Below, in pieces: positions 61,321 to 64,000 of a DNA stretch of 64,000 bases. Each line of letters opens with the position of its first letter. Within the stretch, counting starts at the first letter, position 1. The notes beneath the pieces are model-generated. The model was not told where the DNA came from and did no database searches. It worked only from the letters and a program-made list of their open reading frames with translations. Origin of the DNA: Hymenobacter sedentarius (lineage in GTDB: Bacteria > Bacteroidota > Bacteroidia > Cytophagales > Hymenobacteraceae); contig NZ_CP013909.1 in NCBI RefSeq assembly GCF_001507645.1, forward strand, positions 4,526,001 to 4,590,000. Direction: 5' to 3'. A program made the translations under genes and the position numbers.

Positions 61321-61689
61321 ATGAGTCCTTCTGTACGCAACATCATCGCCTGGATTCTGCAAGTGCTCATTGCGCTTGCCTTCATCAACGCCGGCTTCCA
61401 AAAGCTGAGCCACATCCCCCAAACCGTGAAGATGTTTATGGGCCTGGGCCTGCCGGGCTGGACGGCCTACGTCGTGGGCGCGGGCGAGCTGCTGGGGGGC
61501 CTGGGCCTGCTGTGGCCGCGCACCGTGCGCCTGGCCGCGGCGGGGCTCATCATTATCATGCTGGGCGCCATCGTTATGCACGCCAGCAAGATTCCCGGTG
61601 GCATCGGCGGGGGCGCGTTTGCCATTGCCCTGCTGGTGGGCCTCCTGATAGTGGAGGCACTGCGCTGGCCCACGCGGCGGCTGGCCTAA
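61321..61689 (+). CDS. DoxX family membrane protein
   Basis: A 122-residue protein with four membrane helices. Family marks are ALAFINAGFQKLSHIP in the first helix, GLPGWTAYVVGAGELLGGLG in the second, and LAAAGLIIIMLGAIVMHASK in the third. DoxX proteins are linked to redox or stress functions but lack a known activity here. It stands alone between the KGG gene and the ABC transporter. Confidence 0.9.
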   Translation: MSPSVRNIIAWILQVLIALAFINAGFQKLSHIPQTVKMFMGLGLPGWTAYVVGAGELLGGLGLLWPRTVRLAAAGLIIIMLGAIVMHASKIPGGIGGGAFAIALLVGLLIVEALRWPTRRLA

Positions 61690-61726
61690 GCTCGGCGGCG
61701 TATTTTTGGTGTCTTCCAGAAGGAAG

Positions 61727-61755
61727 CGGGCCCGGCGCTCCTGTTGCCGGGCCCG
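61727..61755 (+). terminator. Probable terminator after the DoxX gene
   Basis: A 10-bp perfect GC-rich stem (CGGGCCCGGC/GCCGGGCCCG) with a nine-base loop lies between the DoxX stop and the ABC transporter start. No long T-run. Confidence 0.5.
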
Positions 61756-61819
61756 AACCATTGCCGCCCGGGCGGGTTGCTTGCGCGTGTAGCGGGCAGT
61801 GCCGGCTTTATTCTGTTCC

Positions 61820-63604
61820 ATGAAAATACTGTATAGTTACCTCCGCAACTACTGGCCCCTATTGGTGCTGGCCTTGGTGCTGGCGGCCGTCAACCAAATC
61901 TTCTCGCTGCTCGACCCTTACCTGTTTCGCAAGCTGGTCGACCATTTCGTGCCCAAAAACGGCGGCGTGAGCGGGCTGCGGCTGGTGCCGTTCGGGCCGT
62001 TTTTCCGGGAAGCCATCCCCTACATCGGCATGATGCTGGGCGTGGCCATGGTGTCGCGCATCGCCAAGAACTTCCAGGATTACTACGTCAACGTCATCAC
62101 CCAGCGGCTGGGCGCCAAAATGTATTCCGACGGCCTGCGCCACTCGCTGGAGCTGCCCTACCAGGTGTTTGAAGACCAGCGCTCGGGCGAAACCCTGGGC
62201 AAGCTCCAGAAGGTGCGCATCGACGTGGAGAAGCTCATCCAGAGCTTTGTCAACGTGCTGTTTACGGCTTTGGTGGGCATTATCTTCGTGATGTGGTACG
62301 CCATCACGGTGTACTGGCCCATTGCGTTGGGCTACTTCCTCACCATCCCGCTGCTGGGCATTCTGAGCTTTGTGCTCAGCAAGCGCATCAAGGTGATTCA
62401 GAAGACCATCGTAGCCGAAACCACGGCCCTGGCCGGCTCCACCACCGAGAGCCTGCGCAACATTGAGCTGATAAAAAGCCTGGGCCTGGCTCAGCAGGAA
62501 ACCCAGCGCCTGAACGCCACCACCGAAAAAATCCTGAAGCTGGAGCTTCGCAAGGTGCGCTACCTGCGCTCGCTCTCCTTCGTGCAGGGCACGTTCGTGA
62601 ACCTGCTGCGCAACGTCATTATCCTGCTGTTGCTGTATCTGCGGGTGCAGAATCACATCAGCCTGGGCGAGTTTTTCTCGTTCTTCATCTACTCGTTCTC
62701 CATCTTCGGCCCGCTGCAGGAGTTGGGCAACATCATCGGCGTGTACCGCGAAACCGAGATTTCGCTGGGCAACTTCCAACAGATTCTCGACACGCCCAAA
62801 GACGTGAAGCCGGCCCACCCCAAGTCGGTGGCCCACATCGAGAACCTGGCCTTCGACCACGTCACCTTCAAGCACCTCACAGCCAAAGGCGCGGCGCTCT
62901 CGGGCATCACCTTCACCACCAAGCTCGGCGAAACCATTGCCTTCGTGGGCCCCTCGGGCTCGGGCAAAACCACGCTCGTGAAGCTGCTGGTGGGCCTCTA
63001 CCCGCCCCTCTCCGGCCAGATTCTCTACAACGGCATCCCCGGCTCCGAAATTGACCTCGACGAGCTGCGCGAGCAAATCGGCTTCGTAACCCAGGATACG
63101 CAGCTCTTCGCTGGCACCATCCGCGAAAACCTGCGCTTTGTGGCGCCCCAGGCCACCGACGAGGAATGCCTGCTGGCCCTGCGCCAGGCCGCGGCCGACA
63201 ACCTGCTGGCCCGCGCTCCCCTCGGCCTCGACACCGTGATTGGCGAAGGCGGCGTGAAAGTTTCGGGCGGCGAAAAGCAGCGCCTGAGCATCGCCCGCGC
63301 CCTGCTCCGCAAGCCCACCCTCATGGTGTTCGACGAAGCCACCTCGGCGCTCGACTCGCTCACGGAAGAGGAAATCGGCAAGACCGTGCGGGAGCTCTCG
63401 GGCTCGCGCCAGCATATGACCATCCTCATTGCCCACCGCCTCAGCACCATCCTCCACGCCGACCGCATCTTTGTGCTCGAGCGCGGCCACATCGCCGAGC
63501 AGGGCCGCCACGAAGAACTGCTGCAGCAAAAAGGTCTCTACTACGCCATGTGGCGCCAGCAGATTGGCGAGCGCAAAGAGGTGGCTGCCGCCGTCCCAGT
63601 GTAA
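61820..63604 (+). CDS. ABC transporter, fused membrane and ATPase domains
   Basis: The ATG at 61820 (MKILYSYLRNYWPLLVLALV) gives 594 residues. A type I exporter membrane domain with six helices spans about 10-315; the ATPase follows at 340-580 with Walker A (GPSGSGKTTL), signature (VSGGEKQRLSIARALL), Walker B (LMVFDEATSALD) and switch His (IAHRLST). It would work as a homodimeric half-transporter of the MsbA/LmrA kind; substrate not determinable. A hairpin terminator lies at 63680-63713. Confidence 0.95.
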   Translation: MKILYSYLRNYWPLLVLALVLAAVNQIFSLLDPYLFRKLVDHFVPKNGGVSGLRLVPFGPFFREAIPYIGMMLGVAMVSRIAKNFQDYYVNVITQRLGAKMYSDGLRHSLELPYQVFEDQRSGETLGKLQKVRIDVEKLIQSFVNVLFTALVGIIFVMWYAITVYWPIALGYFLTIPLLGILSFVLSKRIKVIQKTIVAETTALAGSTTESLRNIELIKSLGLAQQETQRLNATTEKILKLELRKVRYLRSLSFVQGTFVNLLRNVIILLLLYLRVQNHISLGEFFSFFIYSFSIFGPLQELGNIIGVYRETEISLGNFQQILDTPKDVKPAHPKSVAHIENLAFDHVTFKHLTAKGAALSGITFTTKLGETIAFVGPSGSGKTTLVKLLVGLYPPLSGQILYNGIPGSEIDLDELREQIGFVTQDTQLFAGTIRENLRFVAPQATDEECLLALRQAAADNLLARAPLGLDTVIGEGGVKVSGGEKQRLSIARALLRKPTLMVFDEATSALDSLTEEEIGKTVRELSGSRQHMTILIAHRLSTILHADRIFVLERGHIAEQGRHEELLQQKGLYYAMWRQQIGERKEVAAAVPV

Positions 63605-63615
63605 GCAAAACGCCT

Positions 63616-63771
63616 GTCATTGCGAGGAGGCACGACGAAGCAATCCGTCCTGGTCTCAGCGCCCAGCCCAATATTGTGAAAAAGCCCCGGTACTGCGCAG
63701 TACCGGGGCTTTTCGCTTAAGAAAGTATCTGGCTTTGACAGGACGGATTGCTTCGCTGCGCTCGCAATGAC
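63616..63771. repeat. Palindromic repeat of the TGTCATTGCGAG type
   Basis: Arms with TGTCATTGCGAGG...GAAGCAATCCGTCCTG at left (63616-63652) face CAGGACGGATTGCTTCGCTG and CTCGCAATGACA at right, ending at 63771. It is a different subtype from copies A-E but shares the architecture (GAAGCA core). It encloses the terminator below. Confidence 0.8.
63680..63713. terminator. Perfect 34-bp palindromic terminator
   Basis: A 17-bp stem with A-run and T-run ends (AAAAGCCCC ... GGGGCTTTT) and no spacer. It can terminate both the ABC transporter gene and the convergent PPK2 gene. Confidence 0.85.
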
Positions 63772-63797
63772 AGTTCGCGAGAATATCCTGCCGCGCT

Positions 63798-64000
63798 TTA
63801 CTCAATCACAATCTTCTTCGGGTCAAACTTCACCTTTGGGGGCTTGGGGTTCATGTCTTCCAGCGCGGCTACTACAATCTCCGTGATGGCCAAATCCCGG
63901 GCCCACTTTTGGTTGGCCGGTATCACAAACCACGGCGCATCGCCGGACGAGCAGTGCTGAAATGCTTCTTCGTAGGCCTGCTGGTACTCGGCCCAGTGCG
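63798..64000 (-). CDS. PPK2-family polyphosphate kinase, C-terminal fragment
   Basis: About 67 residues from the window edge to a TAA at 63798. The visible part (WAEYQQAYEEAFQHC, then APWFVIPANQKWARDLAI) matches the C-terminal end of the PPK2 polyphosphate:nucleotide phosphotransferases, where an APWxVIPAxxKW motif is typical. The tail ends VKFDPKKIVIE. The Walker-like catalytic part lies outside the window, so the substrate class cannot be told. Confidence 0.85.
   Translation of the reverse strand, partial: HWAEYQQAYEEAFQHCSSGDAPWFVIPANQKWARDLAITEIVVAALEDMNPKPPKVKFDPKKIVIE

Noticed and set aside
61859..63529. Long open frame antisense to the ABC transporter
   Set aside because: The transporter has every expected ATPase motif on the plus strand.
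63616..63771. Inverted arms considered as insertion sequence ends
   Set aside because: Only about 155 bp with no transposase or target duplication; a palindromic repeat around a terminator fits better.

Overview
The window looks like a chromosomal segment of a GC-rich member of the Bacteroidota, most likely Hymenobacter or a close relative. The inference rests on the gene content: many PAS and GAF sensory proteins, an MbnP/MbnH pair, lipoproteins with short lipoboxes, a TAnnTTTG-type -7 element and dispersed palindromic repeats containing GAAGCATCT. No rRNA, tRNA, transposase or CRISPR array was seen.

Layout. Positions 1-950 hold the tail of an unrecognised gene (possibly a DNA methyltransferase) and a small STAS-like gene broken by an in-frame TGA. 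Positions 951-5925 hold a calcium/cation exchanger gene downstream of a compact phage- or plasmid-like module. That module has a self-cleaving CI/LexA-type repressor facing a leftward operon of two small regulators, a replication-initiator-like protein, a probable partner protein and a VRR-NUC nuclease. The initiator gene carries five iteron-like dyads and an AT-rich stretch with two 13-bp repeats inside its own coding sequence, an arrangement like the lambda O gene and origin.

Positions 6.4-19.9 kb form a signalling island: STAS-like proteins, a PAS-only sensor coupled to a CZB-like protein, a lipoprotein-type penicillin-binding protein, two GAF proteins and two histidine kinase/response regulator pairs. 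No DNA-binding output domain is visible. Positions 20.5-28.2 kb carry a TDT/SLAC1-type transporter, a molybdopterin oxidoreductase with an altered Fe-S motif and a helical partner, an S9 peptidase and a secreted amidohydrolase. Positions 28.3-33.8 kb hold a YihY-type membrane protein, a CLC-F-type fluoride antiporter behind a fluoride riboswitch, and a large PAS kinase.

Positions 34.3-43.6 kb hold a trehalose synthase/phosphatase fusion, a secreted propeller-like protein, a cNMP/CBS/DUF294 protein beside a membrane-tailed exonuclease, and galK-galT. Two secreted glycosidases (GH5-like and GH2) are read divergently from galK-galT, making a plausible galactoside-use locus. Positions 49.2-51.9 kb form a metal, probably copper, group: HMA protein, metal-binding lipoprotein, MbnH-type di-haem peroxidase and MbnP. 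Positions 52-60.5 kb carry another PAS kinase, a CheB-CheR-PAS fusion divergent from a free-standing CheB with a zinc ribbon, and two small proteins. The window ends with a KGG-motif stress protein, a DoxX protein, an ABC transporter and the tail of a PPK2 gene.

Several palindromic repeat families sit between genes, often where transcription converges or between operon members.
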